Virus record (IMG/VR): IMGVR_UViG_3300021959_006010
Location: 62,001 to 126,000 of that record
Source: a virus
Length of the DNA: 64,000 nucleotides
Reading direction: 5' to 3' (one strand)
In this document: one piece after another, positions 40,768 through 48,608 of the stretch
Position numbering within the stretch: the first letter of the stretch is position 1
Layout of the letters: every line of letters starts with the position of its first letter
Program-made: the position numbers and the translations under genes
Notes under the pieces: model-generated
Database searches by the model: none
Seen by the model: the letters and a program-made list of their open reading frames with translations, nothing else
Told to the model about the DNA's origin: nothing

Positions 40768-41266
40768 TCACTTTCCTCTTTTTTAATTTATTTTGTTTTT
40801 TCAACGCTCGGTCCAGTTTAAGTTTACTTACACGATCGGTGTATTCAATACCATTAAGGTGATCAAACTCGTGTAAGAAACAACGTGCATCAATATCATA
40901 TAATTCTATTATACATTCTTTAGCATTTATGTCAAGATATTTGGCAGTAATATATTTAGGTCTTCTTACGTGCAGAAATAATTCGGGATGGCTCAAACAT
41001 CCTTCTATCATTAGCTCAGTTTCTTTGCTAGCAGAAGTTACTTCAGGATTGATAATAACTAAAGGAGTTTTATCTTCTAACAATATAGGTCTCATTACAA
41101 AAATTTGAGCATCAAGTGCAACTTGATTTGCACTCATTCCTAGTCCACTTAGAGTTTGCATAAGTGCTACCATCTTCTCACCTATATCTTTAGCATCTAA
41201 AGCATCAAAGTCAAATGGCTTTACTACCTTCTGTAACCATTCATTCGGTGATTTAACTAATTCCAT
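40760..41266 (-). CDS. def: Peptide deformylase (PDF)
   Basis: 168 residues. The three PDF motifs are GLGMSANQV (41-49), EGCLSH with C90, and HEFDH (132-136), which hold the Cys and two His metal ligands and the catalytic Glu. The enzyme removes formyl groups from new polypeptides. Phage PDFs are common in marine myoviruses, and the family is well supported. It overlaps dnaJ and clpA by 14 and 8 bases, so they form one operon. Confidence 0.96.
   Translation of the reverse strand: MELVKSPNEWLQKVVKPFDFDALDAKDIGEKMVALMQTLSGLGMSANQVALDAQIFVMRPILLEDKTPLVIINPEVTSASKETELMIEGCLSHPELFLHVRRPKYITAKYLDINAKECIIELYDIDARCFLHEFDHLNGIEYTDRVSKLKLDRALKKQNKLKKRKVNG
40908..40935 (-). promoter_or_regulatory. Sigma70-like promoter inside def, upstream of clpA
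   Basis: TTGACA (40935-40930), 16 bases, TATAAT (40913-40908) on the minus strand. It lies within def, about 140 bases before the clpA ATG, and could give clpA extra expression. Confidence 0.55.
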
Positions 41267-42062
41267 CTCTTATATTCCTAATCTTATCTAACAGGGCATC
41301 GTCTTTTATTTTTGGAACAATAACCCTTACTTTAACAAAAATATTTCCTCTTCGACTATCATTAAGATACGGTAAACCATATCCAGCAATGCTTAAAACA
41401 GTATCTGGATTTGTTCCTGCAGGTATTTTAATATTTAATCTTCTTGAATCAAGTGTTTCAATTTCAGTCTCTATACCTAGTATAGCATCAAATGCAGAAA
41501 TGTCTATCGTTGTATGCAAATTTTGTCCATCTCTGCGCCATTTTTTTAATGGAGTAGTAATAAACTTTACAATTAGATCTCCTCTAGACACTCTTGGATT
41601 TCCGTCATCGCCTAAACCTCTATACCTAATCATTTGGTTATCGCCAACACCTCGAGGAACTTCGATTTCTACTCTTTCATTTTTTCCACTTTGCAACCTA
41701 TACTCAAATATTAATAATCGTCCATATAAAACATCCCTCAATTCGATACTAGCTGATACGTGTATGTCTCTATTTTTTGGCTGAGGTCTTCCTCGTGCAT
41801 TTCTAAACATTGAGTTAAAAATGTCATCAAAGTTTCCGTAGGCATTTGTAAAATCCGAAGAGTTCATATTAACTTGCGGATTGTCGTATGCTTGTCTTTT
41901 TTGTGGATCTTTTAGTGTATCGTATGCTTCGTTAATTTCTTTAAACTTCTTCTCATCACCGCCTCTATCAGGATGGTTTTGCATAGCAAGTTTACGATAT
42001 GCGCTCTTTAGTTCTTTATCGGAAGCATTTTTTCCTACACCTAAAATAGAATAATAGTCCAT
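41253..42062 (-). CDS. dnaJ: DnaJ-type cochaperone without zinc finger (CbpA/type II)
   Basis: 269 residues. The N-terminal J domain has the HPD motif at 30-32 (NHPDRGGD) and NEAYDTLKDPQKR. The C-terminal two beta domains (VSASIELRDVLYG... and VPRGVGDNQMIRYRGLG) follow without the CxxCxGxG zinc-finger repeats, so it is a type II J protein. It would partner host DnaK. Its start codon lies in an 11-bp inverted repeat. Confidence 0.94.
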   Translation of the reverse strand: MDYYSILGVGKNASDKELKSAYRKLAMQNHPDRGGDEKKFKEINEAYDTLKDPQKRQAYDNPQVNMNSSDFTNAYGNFDDIFNSMFRNARGRPQPKNRDIHVSASIELRDVLYGRLLIFEYRLQSGKNERVEIEVPRGVGDNQMIRYRGLGDDGNPRVSRGDLIVKFITTPLKKWRRDGQNLHTTIDISAFDAILGIETEIETLDSRRLNIKIPAGTNPDTVLSIAGYGLPYLNDSRRGNIFVKVRVIVPKIKDDALLDKIRNIRDGIS

Positions 42063-42088
42063 ACAATTACTTATCGCATGGACTATTA
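42052..42088. repeat. 11-bp perfect inverted repeat over the dnaJ start codon
   Basis: Arms TAATAGTCCAT and ATGGACTATTA (42052-42062 and 42078-42088) with a 15-base loop. One arm contains the dnaJ ATG, so the mRNA could fold to hide the start. No good Shine-Dalgarno is visible before dnaJ. Confidence 0.6.
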
Positions 42089-42107
42089 AGGTTTTATGGT
42101 AATGGTT

Positions 42108-42584
42108 TTACTTTTTACCTTTACCGGTATATGCTTGAGCACCAAAGAATGCCATAACAATTGCTGCAACTGAAACGAAATATGTTGCTGCCATTGATCC
42201 TAGTACACTTGCTGCTTGCTCTAAACTTAACCATGTTGCTAGTACTACTGCAAATGGATAAAGTAGCATACCAAATAGTGCAAACCAAGACATTTTACGC
42301 TGTGCATCACGCATTGCATCTTGGTCTTCAAGTTCTTTACGCTTGAATTCAAGATACATTGCTTCTTCTTCTGCACTTACATGACCGTCTCCGTTTGTAT
42401 CAGCAGGATGCCATCCGCCCATTGATGCTGCTGGTGCCGCGTCTTCTTTCATTGAGTACGACACTTCAGGTGCTGCTGCTGGTTTCGGAGCCGCTGCTGC
42501 TGGTTTCGGTGCTGGCTTATCTACTGGTGCAGCTTTTCCCGGTCCGCCATTACTTTTTAATTCTTCTGCTTTTTTACGTGGCAT
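42108..42584 (-). CDS. Membrane protein with EF-hand and two C-terminal helices (158 aa)
   Basis: 158 residues. The first 50 are Ala/Pro/Lys-rich and likely disordered. D-T-N-G-D-G-H-V-S-A-E-E near 63-74 is a canonical EF-hand loop (positions 1, 3, 5, 6, 8 and 12 match). After an amphipathic helix, two hydrophobic helices (SWFALFGMLLYPFAVVLATW and ATYFVSVAAIVMAFFGAQA) follow. It lies beside lipase and lysis genes, so a holin-like role triggered by calcium is a thought, not a demonstration. Confidence 0.78.
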   Translation of the reverse strand: MPRKKAEELKSNGGPGKAAPVDKPAPKPAAAAPKPAAAPEVSYSMKEDAAPAASMGGWHPADTNGDGHVSAEEEAMYLEFKRKELEDQDAMRDAQRKMSWFALFGMLLYPFAVVLATWLSLEQAASVLGSMAATYFVSVAAIVMAFFGAQAYTGKGKK

Positions 42585-42585
42585 A

Positions 42586-43344
42586 TTAACCCTCCATTTT
42601 TTCTAAGTTAGCAATATAATTACCAATACTGTGATCACTAAAGTTATCGATGCCGCCTTGTTTCAAGCCCATCGCAAAACCACGCCAGCGATCTTTCATT
42701 CTTTGCCATCCTGACATTTTACGTACTTCGCCATAAGCATTCATATAATGCTCTGTACCGTGATGTGTATAACCCATAATTTTCAAAGGCACTCTTGTAA
42801 CAACATCGTTGTTGTTTACCCATCTGTGATGCTCTACTCCTAGGTGTACGCAATATTTTTTCCATCCTACTCTTGGAGAACCGTATGTATATAATTCTAC
42901 AGGATCAGGAACTTTTGTGTTGTACAGACAACGGCTTGCCATAATAGTTGCCATTGCTGCACCTAAGCTATGTCCGCAAAACCATAAGTCTTGTTTTGGT
43001 TGTTTTGACATAAGATCTGCCATTACCATAGGCCATAACTCGTCTACCTCTGCTTTAAAGCCTTGATGCACACGGCTTATGGTCTCTGCTATTACTGGTA
43101 ATGCTTTTAAATCTGCTGCAATATCATTAAATTGTGTTGGTTGTGTTCCACGGCAAGCAATAACCATATCATCCTTACTTGCAAATCTGTATGCTTGAGC
43201 ACCGTGTTTGTCATAAAATTCAACCTCTGTAAATCCCAAAGGTTTAACAAGTTTTTTTACTTCTTTTTGATCATCTTTATATGCGATAGAAGCTAACTTA
43301 GCAAATAGTAAACTTCTGTCTTTGAAACTTAGATCTTTAATCAT
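42586..43344 (-). CDS. Class 3 lipase (alpha/beta hydrolase)
   Basis: 252 residues. GHSLG at 124-128 is the nucleophile elbow (S126), with YTYGSPRVG after it and candidate Asp and His residues near NNDVVTRVPLKIMGYTHH. Lipase_3 enzymes cleave acylglycerols or phospholipids. No signal peptide is visible. Its position in the lysis-like block suggests an attack on the cell membrane or release of lipids from the host; this is inference. Confidence 0.88.
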   Translation of the reverse strand: MIKDLSFKDRSLLFAKLASIAYKDDQKEVKKLVKPLGFTEVEFYDKHGAQAYRFASKDDMVIACRGTQPTQFNDIAADLKALPVIAETISRVHQGFKAEVDELWPMVMADLMSKQPKQDLWFCGHSLGAAMATIMASRCLYNTKVPDPVELYTYGSPRVGWKKYCVHLGVEHHRWVNNNDVVTRVPLKIMGYTHHGTEHYMNAYGEVRKMSGWQRMKDRWRGFAMGLKQGGIDNFSDHSIGNYIANLEKMEG

Positions 43345-43619
43345 TTTTTGCCCTCCAAGGTTTTGATTCTTTCTTCTAGTTCATCTATTTTCTTAGTAAC
43401 ATAAGGATACTTTTTACGCCACGCATCAGTCGGTTGCTCAAACCACGTTAACCCCCAACGCTCAACTAGATAATCAAGTGTTTGATCTAGTTTAGCGTAA
43501 CACCAAAGACCTGCTCTAGTATCCTTAAAATATGCTAAAAAGGCTGCACCGACTAGTGAGCCCAAAATTGCTGTATAAATCCACAGCGTATCGTCAAATA
43601 ATTTTTCTACAATGCCCAT
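43341..43619 (-). CDS. Small membrane protein (92 aa), lysis block
   Basis: Start placed at ATG 43619, which has AAGGGG 6 bases upstream and a late promoter 26 bases before it. One hydrophobic helix near 15-32 (YTAILGSLVGAAFLAYF) precedes a soluble, charged coiled-coil-like C-terminus (KKIDELEERIKTLEGKK). Holin-like by position and topology, but single-pass. Confidence 0.72.
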   Translation of the reverse strand: MGIVEKLFDDTLWIYTAILGSLVGAAFLAYFKDTRAGLWCYAKLDQTLDYLVERWGLTWFEQPTDAWRKKYPYVTKKIDELEERIKTLEGKK

Positions 43620-43644
43620 AAATTGCCCCTTCATACGCTAAACG

Positions 43645-43652
43645 TATTTATA
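43645..43652 (-). promoter_or_regulatory. T4-late promoter element TATAAATA
   Basis: Perfect TATAAATA on the minus strand, 26 bases before ATG 43619, supporting late expression of the membrane protein and lipase genes. Confidence 0.68.
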
Positions 43653-44187
43653 CGGAATTACGTCTTATTCCTAAGGCCTTACTAGCTCTGTATGATTCCA
43701 CGCTTACTTTATTTGACTGATTCCCACCTAAGATGTAATAGTACTCAACATCACCAACTTTTACACTTCTTAGGAAAAATCCTACATGCCCTTGCCATCC
43801 TTGATTTCCTCTCGGAAACACTACAATATCTCCTGCTTGGATATCATTTTTATCTACTTCGATACCCCATTCCAAAAAGCTTCTAGCCATTAGAGGAACA
43901 TCGCTAACACTTTCGCTACCTACTATTCCGCTTTCGTTTAATACCGCATTTACAAATGCAGCACACCATTCTGTGCGAACAGGATCAACACCGATAAAGT
44001 CTTTTAATTCTGATCTGTTAGATGCTTCGTGTAATCCGTAATAATTGTATGCTGTTGATGCTGGATTACCAGAGCTTACTTTTAATATATTAGGTCTAAG
44101 CTCTGGTATAGGTATGCCGTTAGAGTCTGTTACTCCACATGCAGATATAAAAGTCGCTAGAAGTAGCGAGATACTTATTACCCTCAT
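43648..44187 (-). CDS. CHAP-like lipoprotein, putative cell-wall hydrolase
   Basis: 179 residues. MRVISISLLLATFISACG is a lipoprotein signal with the lipobox before C17. The domain has TEWCAAFVN (Cys nucleophile region near 73), GHVGFF and GGNQSNKVSV, the TIGR02594/NlpC-CHAP pattern of amidase or endopeptidase activity. As an outer-membrane-directed lipoprotein it may help break peptidoglycan late in infection. Confidence 0.78.
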   Translation of the reverse strand: MRVISISLLLATFISACGVTDSNGIPIPELRPNILKVSSGNPASTAYNYYGLHEASNRSELKDFIGVDPVRTEWCAAFVNAVLNESGIVGSESVSDVPLMARSFLEWGIEVDKNDIQAGDIVVFPRGNQGWQGHVGFFLRSVKVGDVEYYYILGGNQSNKVSVESYRASKALGIRRNSV

Positions 44188-44207
44188 AATATTTGCCCTT
44201 TTATTGA

Positions 44208-44669
44208 TTAATTAAATAGATTGAATCCGCTATTTTCTTCTGATGGTTGTGATGTATTTTCTTGACGTTGCGCCTCAGCTTCATCAAGTGCTTGTTCTGC
44301 TTCTTTGTAATAGTTTTCGTATGCTAGTATAATCTGCTGTTGCTGTTGTACTAAAGCACGAATGTCTGAAAAGTTTAAACCTAGTTTACCATATCCATCA
44401 CCTGTTAGTGCGTAAAATGCAAATGCTTTGCCTTCGCTTTCAAGGCGTGCTCTTACTTCTTCGATGTTAGATTCATTGATAACAATCCACTCAACACGGC
44501 GCATATTAACTTCGTCAACAGGCGGTAGAACTAGTTCCGGTTTATCAATCGGTTTGCTGGTTACTTGTATCGTTTGTGGGGTCGTTGAGCATGCCGCGAG
44601 ACTTATAATCATCATAAAGCCAAGGGCACTCTTTGTTAAAAGACCTTGCATTTTCTGCATTTTTCTCAT
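44208..44669 (-). CDS. Outer-membrane-spanin-like lipoprotein
   Basis: 153 residues. The signal (LTKSALGFMMIISLAACS) ends in a lipobox, and the mature part has a helical coiled coil (QQQQQIILAYENYYKEAEQAL). It starts inside the i-spanin-like gene in another frame (124-base overlap), the classic Rz/Rz1 arrangement. Longer than typical Rz1, so the call rests on context. Confidence 0.7.
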   Translation of the reverse strand: MRKMQKMQGLLTKSALGFMMIISLAACSTTPQTIQVTSKPIDKPELVLPPVDEVNMRRVEWIVINESNIEEVRARLESEGKAFAFYALTGDGYGKLGLNFSDIRALVQQQQQIILAYENYYKEAEQALDEAEAQRQENTSQPSEENSGFNLFN

Positions 44670-45048
44670 CCTCTGTTAATTCGGCTCCGCTTAGTAATTC
44701 AAAACATCTGCCTGCATTGTATGTACCTCTATTTACAGCACGTTCGATGCCTTCTGGATTTGCAATAGCTGCTGCTGTCATATCAATTTCTTGTAATTTA
44801 TTAGCAAGTTGCTGGTTTTGTCGACGAATGTTAGCAAATTCCTCATTTACTTTTCTTAACTCTTCATTGGCGGCAGCAAAATCCGCCGCCATTGTTTTGA
44901 TTGTTTCTTCGTTGGTTGCTACTGCCAGTTCTAATTTAGCATTATTTTCAGTCAGCACAGAAATGGTTTTCTGAGTTTCAGTGTAATACCAGTATCCGAT
45001 ACCGCCCATAGTTATTATAACAATTAAAAGTATCCCTGACAGTTTCAT
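44545..45048 (-). CDS. Inner-membrane-spanin-like protein
   Basis: 167 residues. The N-terminal helix ILLIVIITMGGIGYWYY is a signal anchor, followed by a long coiled coil (ENNAKLELAVATNEETIKTM and further) and a Cys-containing C-terminus. With the overlapping lipoprotein it fits an Rz-like partner that fuses the two membranes after endolysin action. Confidence 0.72.
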   Translation of the reverse strand: MKLSGILLIVIITMGGIGYWYYTETQKTISVLTENNAKLELAVATNEETIKTMAADFAAANEELRKVNEEFANIRRQNQQLANKLQEIDMTAAAIANPEGIERAVNRGTYNAGRCFELLSGAELTEDEKNAENARSFNKECPWLYDDYKSRGMLNDPTNDTSNQQTD

Positions 45049-45050
45049 TT

Positions 45051-45899
45051 TTATTCCCCAAACATCATAGCAAGTGATTTAGGACCCATAACACCATCCG
45101 GTGTAAGTCCATTTTCTTCTTGCCACGCTTTTACATGTGCTTCAGTGCCACGTCCAAAAATTCCGTCTGCACCAATTTCTAATTCTTCTTGTACTGCTTT
45201 AACAGTTGGTCCTTTTGAACCTAAGCGAATTGTTTCATAAACAATAGCACTTGGATCCCAGTCGCCACCTAATACTTCCATTGCATGATGATAGTGTTTT
45301 TCTCTATCTTCAAGTCCGATGTATCCACCGTTAATGCGTTTTGTAGCACCTTTAATATCAAGGGCATCGGCATATTTGTTAAGGTCGTTAGTGTCCCAGA
45401 ACCAGCAAGCACTATCTAAAGCACCCTTTTTAGTACGCACATATTCTACCGCTTCTTCTGGGGACATTTCCATTTCTTCCCCAAATTTTGTATAATTGTA
45501 TCGTCCAGTGAGTTGTAGAATGCCGCCTCCCCTAAAGGTCCAGCCGTCCCCGCTATCTGTATCGCCGTTGTCCATTCTATTTGCGTAAATAACGTTTGCA
45601 ATTTTACGAGGTTGTCTGTGATATTCTTGAGCATCTCTTCCTGCCCTTTCAAAATATTTTCCGAATATTGCATTAAGTGCTTTTGCACTGTAATTTAAAT
45701 TTTCTGTTAGTACTTTAAAGTTGTTTGATTCGTGTCCGCATTGTGCGATAAACATTGCTACACGTTCTGGTGTGTCTACTTCCCAAAGCGGAAGTATTTC
45801 ACACATAGCGTCATACCAATCTTCTGCTTCTTCGTTACCTCTTAACAGTTCAATGACCATTTCTTCGGTAAATTCAAATTCAAAGTCTTCAGCTGCCAT
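45051..45899 (-). CDS. Endolysin: GH19-type lysozyme with C-terminal peptidoglycan-binding domain
   Basis: 282 residues. The GH19 chitinase/lysozyme domain holds E57 in CGHESNNF and the FRGGGILQLTGRYNY segment near 122-136. A PG_binding_1 repeat lies at about 213-282 (GSKGPTVKAVQEELEIGADG and KAWQEENGLTPDG). It cleaves the glycan backbone of peptidoglycan. It leads the lysis cassette, followed directly by the spanin-like pair. Confidence 0.9.
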   Translation of the reverse strand: MAAEDFEFEFTEEMVIELLRGNEEAEDWYDAMCEILPLWEVDTPERVAMFIAQCGHESNNFKVLTENLNYSAKALNAIFGKYFERAGRDAQEYHRQPRKIANVIYANRMDNGDTDSGDGWTFRGGGILQLTGRYNYTKFGEEMEMSPEEAVEYVRTKKGALDSACWFWDTNDLNKYADALDIKGATKRINGGYIGLEDREKHYHHAMEVLGGDWDPSAIVYETIRLGSKGPTVKAVQEELEIGADGIFGRGTEAHVKAWQEENGLTPDGVMGPKSLAMMFGE

Positions 45900-46062
45900 T
45901 TTGATTTTCCTTTTGTTGACAATTGTTACATCTACAATGATTGCAAACTACTACTTCGTAGATACCAACATCATGTGCATTTACGCTCATTTTAGCATCA
46001 GATCCACAATGTGATTCTCGACCACAGTTTTCGCAATAACTTCTTTTATAGACGTGTTCCAT
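45889..46062 (-). CDS. Small zinc-ribbon-like protein (57 aa)
   Basis: 57 residues with paired cysteines at CENCG (10, 13) and CNHCRCNNC (40, 43, 45, 48) plus H18/C19. Zinc binding is likely. TAATG overlap with the upstream gene and an 11-base overlap with the endolysin gene. Function unknown. Confidence 0.65.
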   Translation of the reverse strand: MEHVYKRSYCENCGRESHCGSDAKMSVNAHDVGIYEVVVCNHCRCNNCQQKENQNGS

Positions 46063-46781
46063 TATGTTTGTATACGTTCTAAAACTAGAGTGTTTCCTTC
46101 GTTTTCAAAAGTAAGTTTACTACCATATTTAGTAATATTATAATCGCCGATATATTTAGATAGGAAGATAATTTCGCTAAAATCTTGTACGTTTAGCGAT
46201 TCAGTGAGGTTATCAATAATATTTGAAGTTTCGCCAAAATCTATAAAATTAAAAAACACAGGATCAGCATAAGACTTTTTAATTCTAATAATGTCATCCC
46301 ACATATCTATAGTTTCTACAAAACTTCTATTAAAGAAATTTTTGTAATTATTTAAATTACTTTCAGTAACAGTTTGATCGTAATCGTTTGGGTCTAGAGG
46401 TAATTGTTCTGCTAAATTATCACTAGTTAACTGCGCACTTTTAAAGTTTTTATAATAACGGAATCTAAGATTGTTTATGTCGCTTACTTTTTGCACTCCG
46501 TCTGCAAGTTCTAAGATATTATCAGCAGCATGTTTGTCTCTTTCAATTTCAACAAATACTTTATACGTGCCATCTGATTGTTCACCTTTAGTAACATCAG
46601 CATCGAGTACAAAATCATATCCTTTTTCTAAAAAGTTCATTAAGTCTTCTGCTGCAACTTGTTCTTTTACGCTAAAACTTAGTGTAACAATATCTTTGTC
46701 ATCGCCCATTTTACTTTTAAACGAATCTATTTCAAAAATATTATAAACTAAATCTCTTAAATCTTTTGCTTTTAGTCCCAT
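46062..46781 (-). CDS. Conserved phage protein of unknown function (239 aa)
   Basis: 239 residues beginning at ATG 46781 (MGLKAKDLRDLVYNIF). Upstream in-frame codons up to 46850 overlap the next gene and have no better ribosome site. A mixed alpha/beta soluble protein; no motif known to me. With its neighbour it lies between the lysis block and phoH. Confidence 0.7.
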   Translation of the reverse strand: MGLKAKDLRDLVYNIFEIDSFKSKMGDDKDIVTLSFSVKEQVAAEDLMNFLEKGYDFVLDADVTKGEQSDGTYKVFVEIERDKHAADNILELADGVQKVSDINNLRFRYYKNFKSAQLTSDNLAEQLPLDPNDYDQTVTESNLNNYKNFFNRSFVETIDMWDDIIRIKKSYADPVFFNFIDFGETSNIIDNLTESLNVQDFSEIIFLSKYIGDYNITKYGSKLTFENEGNTLVLERIQT

Positions 46782-46782
46782 A

Positions 46783-47313
46783 TTAGATACCCGCCTCCTG
46801 CGCTGCGTCTGCGCCTGCTTCTGCTGCATCTTCTGCTGGTTGTACATCACTTGTTAAATTTGGATCAGTAGCGGCTTCTCTATCAAATATATTATTTTCC
46901 TTCCAGCCTGTAAAAATTTCCGATATTAATTTTTTCGGCATTTGAATTTCTACGACCCATATAGGCATACGATCAAGTTTACCTTTTTTAGTTCCTGGAC
47001 GCATATCATCTGGTGATTTGATTTTACGTGGTACTACTAGTTCGTCTTTTTTATAAGAAACTTTGCAGTCATAATCAACAAGACGCTTACCTCCCATTGG
47101 GTCAGGCATCTTATCTCTTGGCCACATAAAGGAACATGTGACCCAATGTCTTTCAATATTAGGTCCAGATGCTAATTCGCCATCTTCCCAATTTTCGTAT
47201 ACATATAAATCTAAGTCATCTAACACTCTTTCAAAGTCTTTCAATACTTGAAAGCTAGTATTAGAATTATAAATCATTTCTACGTTTTTAATAATGTCTA
47301 GTGTATCGTGCAT
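46783..47313 (-). CDS. Conserved phage protein of unknown function (176 aa)
   Basis: 176 residues. Beta-rich central part (RHWVTCSFMWPRDKMPDPMG), then the disordered Ala/Glu-rich end (AAEAGADAAQEAGI). A late-type promoter lies 23 bases upstream, so it is probably a late or virion gene. No firm family. Confidence 0.72.
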   Translation of the reverse strand: MHDTLDIIKNVEMIYNSNTSFQVLKDFERVLDDLDLYVYENWEDGELASGPNIERHWVTCSFMWPRDKMPDPMGGKRLVDYDCKVSYKKDELVVPRKIKSPDDMRPGTKKGKLDRMPIWVVEIQMPKKLISEIFTGWKENNIFDREAATDPNLTSDVQPAEDAAEAGADAAQEAGI

Positions 47314-47335
47314 GCTTTACTTCCATCTCTATACT

Positions 47336-47343
47336 TATTTATC
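47336..47343 (-). promoter_or_regulatory. T4-late-like promoter element GATAAATA
   Basis: GATAAATA on the minus strand, 23 bases before the ATG of the 176-residue gene. Confidence 0.6.
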
Positions 47344-47347
47344 GAGA

Positions 47348-47443
47348 TCAGAAACTTATAATATAGTTTTTGTCTGCACCTTCTATGGTAAATACAAATG
47401 TAGGGCAAGCATGTTCTACTGAACTTGAACTACCCTGCGTCAT
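47348..47443 (-). CDS. Possible micropeptide opposite the phoH leader (31 aa)
   Basis: 31 codons from ATG 47443 with GGTGGA just upstream: MTQGSSSSVEHACPTFVFTI and ending NYIISF. It lies antisense to the phoH leader and stops just before a late promoter. The composition looks protein-like. Expression is unproven. Confidence 0.4.
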   Translation of the reverse strand: MTQGSSSSVEHACPTFVFTIEGADKNYIISF

Positions 47444-47466
47444 ATTCCACCAAAGGAGGACCTTTA

Positions 47467-48186
47467 ATGGGTGCAAAAAGGAAAGCACAATCACGTGCAA
47501 ACAAAAACTACAACAACGTAGTTGACATTAACTTTCATCAAAAAAAGCAACAAGTACAAATCCTTCCAAGAAATAGAAACCAAGAAACTTACGTGTTAAA
47601 ACTGCTAGACGAAACAAAAGATATAGTCTTTGGCATAGGTCCAGCAGGAACAGGCAAAACTCTATTGGCTGTGCAAGTAGCGGTTAAACTATTTAAAGAA
47701 GGAAAAGTTGATAAAATTATTGTTACAAGACCGGCAGTAAGTGTAGATGAGGACCTGGGATTCCTACCAGGTACACTAGAGCAAAAAATGGCTCCGTGGA
47801 CAAGGCCTATTTTTGATGTATTAAGAGAATATTTTGATGCTCGTCAAATTGAAGGGATGATAGAAGAAGGGATTATCGAAATCGCACCGCTTGCATATAT
47901 GCGAGGACGTACATTTAAAAATTCCTTTATTCTAGCAGACGAGATGCAAAACGCAACTCCTAATCAAACAAAAATGTTACTAACACGTCTCGGAGAAGGT
48001 TCTATGATGGCTGTGACTGGTGACCTAGCACAGGCAGATAGATTAAAAGACAACGGTCTAATAGATTTTACAAACCGCTTATTAGAATCAAATTTAACAC
48101 ATATCGACATAGTCAATTTTGGTCAAGGAGATATTGAAAGACATGAGGCAGTTAAAGAAGTTTTACAAGTTTACGGAGACGACTAA
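47467..48186 (+). CDS. phoH: PhoH-like ATPase
   Basis: 239 residues from ATG 47467, which has AAAGGAGGACC upstream. GPAGTGKT (58-65) is the Walker A, and RPAVSVDEDLGFLPG and ILADEMQNATPNQTKMLLT follow (Walker B and sensor). PhoH proteins are ATPases found across marine phages; their role in infection is not settled, though links to phosphate stress and RNA are proposed. It is the only accepted plus-strand gene in the window and converges with dCMP deaminase by a 4-base overlap of their stop ends. Confidence 0.95.
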   Translation: MGAKRKAQSRANKNYNNVVDINFHQKKQQVQILPRNRNQETYVLKLLDETKDIVFGIGPAGTGKTLLAVQVAVKLFKEGKVDKIIVTRPAVSVDEDLGFLPGTLEQKMAPWTRPIFDVLREYFDARQIEGMIEEGIIEIAPLAYMRGRTFKNSFILADEMQNATPNQTKMLLTRLGEGSMMAVTGDLAQADRLKDNGLIDFTNRLLESNLTHIDIVNFGQGDIERHEAVKEVLQVYGDD

Positions 48187-48608
48187 GTCTTTATAACTTC
48201 AATATTAGATTGATTTAAAAAATCAATGCCCTGTGTACTACGATAATCATTTTTGTAGTACACAGTGGCTATTCCTGATTGATAGATTAGTTTTGCACAA
48301 TCAATACAAGGTGAGTGTGTAATAAAGATACTTGCGCCTTCACCACTTTCAGGCGAACGTGCTAGTTTAGCGATTGCGTTGCTTTCTGCATGGAGGACCT
48401 CTGGCTTAGTTGTTAATTTAAAATTTGCACCATTACCTGAATGTGTTTCGCAACAGTTATCCCAGCCACTAGGCATACCATTGTAACCAATACTGATGAT
48501 ACGATCGTCCTTTACAACAATTGCACCTACTTGTAAACGAGCTGCTGAACTTAGTTGTGCAAATCGTTCTGCAACATCCATGTATGCATTAATAAACTTT
48601 TCTTTCAT
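48183..48608 (-). CDS. dCMP deaminase
   Basis: 141 residues. The zinc site is HAESNA (H73-x-E75) and PCIDC (C101, C104). The enzyme turns dCMP into dUMP, the substrate of ThyA, which is encoded two genes upstream in the same operon. Its stop end overlaps phoH. Confidence 0.93.
   Translation of the reverse strand: MKEKFINAYMDVAERFAQLSSAARLQVGAIVVKDDRIISIGYNGMPSGWDNCCETHSGNGANFKLTTKPEVLHAESNAIAKLARSPESGEGASIFITHSPCIDCAKLIYQSGIATVYYKNDYRSTQGIDFLNQSNIEVIKT

Noticed and set aside
47404-47442. tRNA D-arm-like sequence on the minus strand before phoH
   Set aside because: The short GGGTAGTTCAAG...GTAGAAC resemblance has no anticodon stem, T-arm or acceptor pairing, and a 31-codon frame explains the sequence better.
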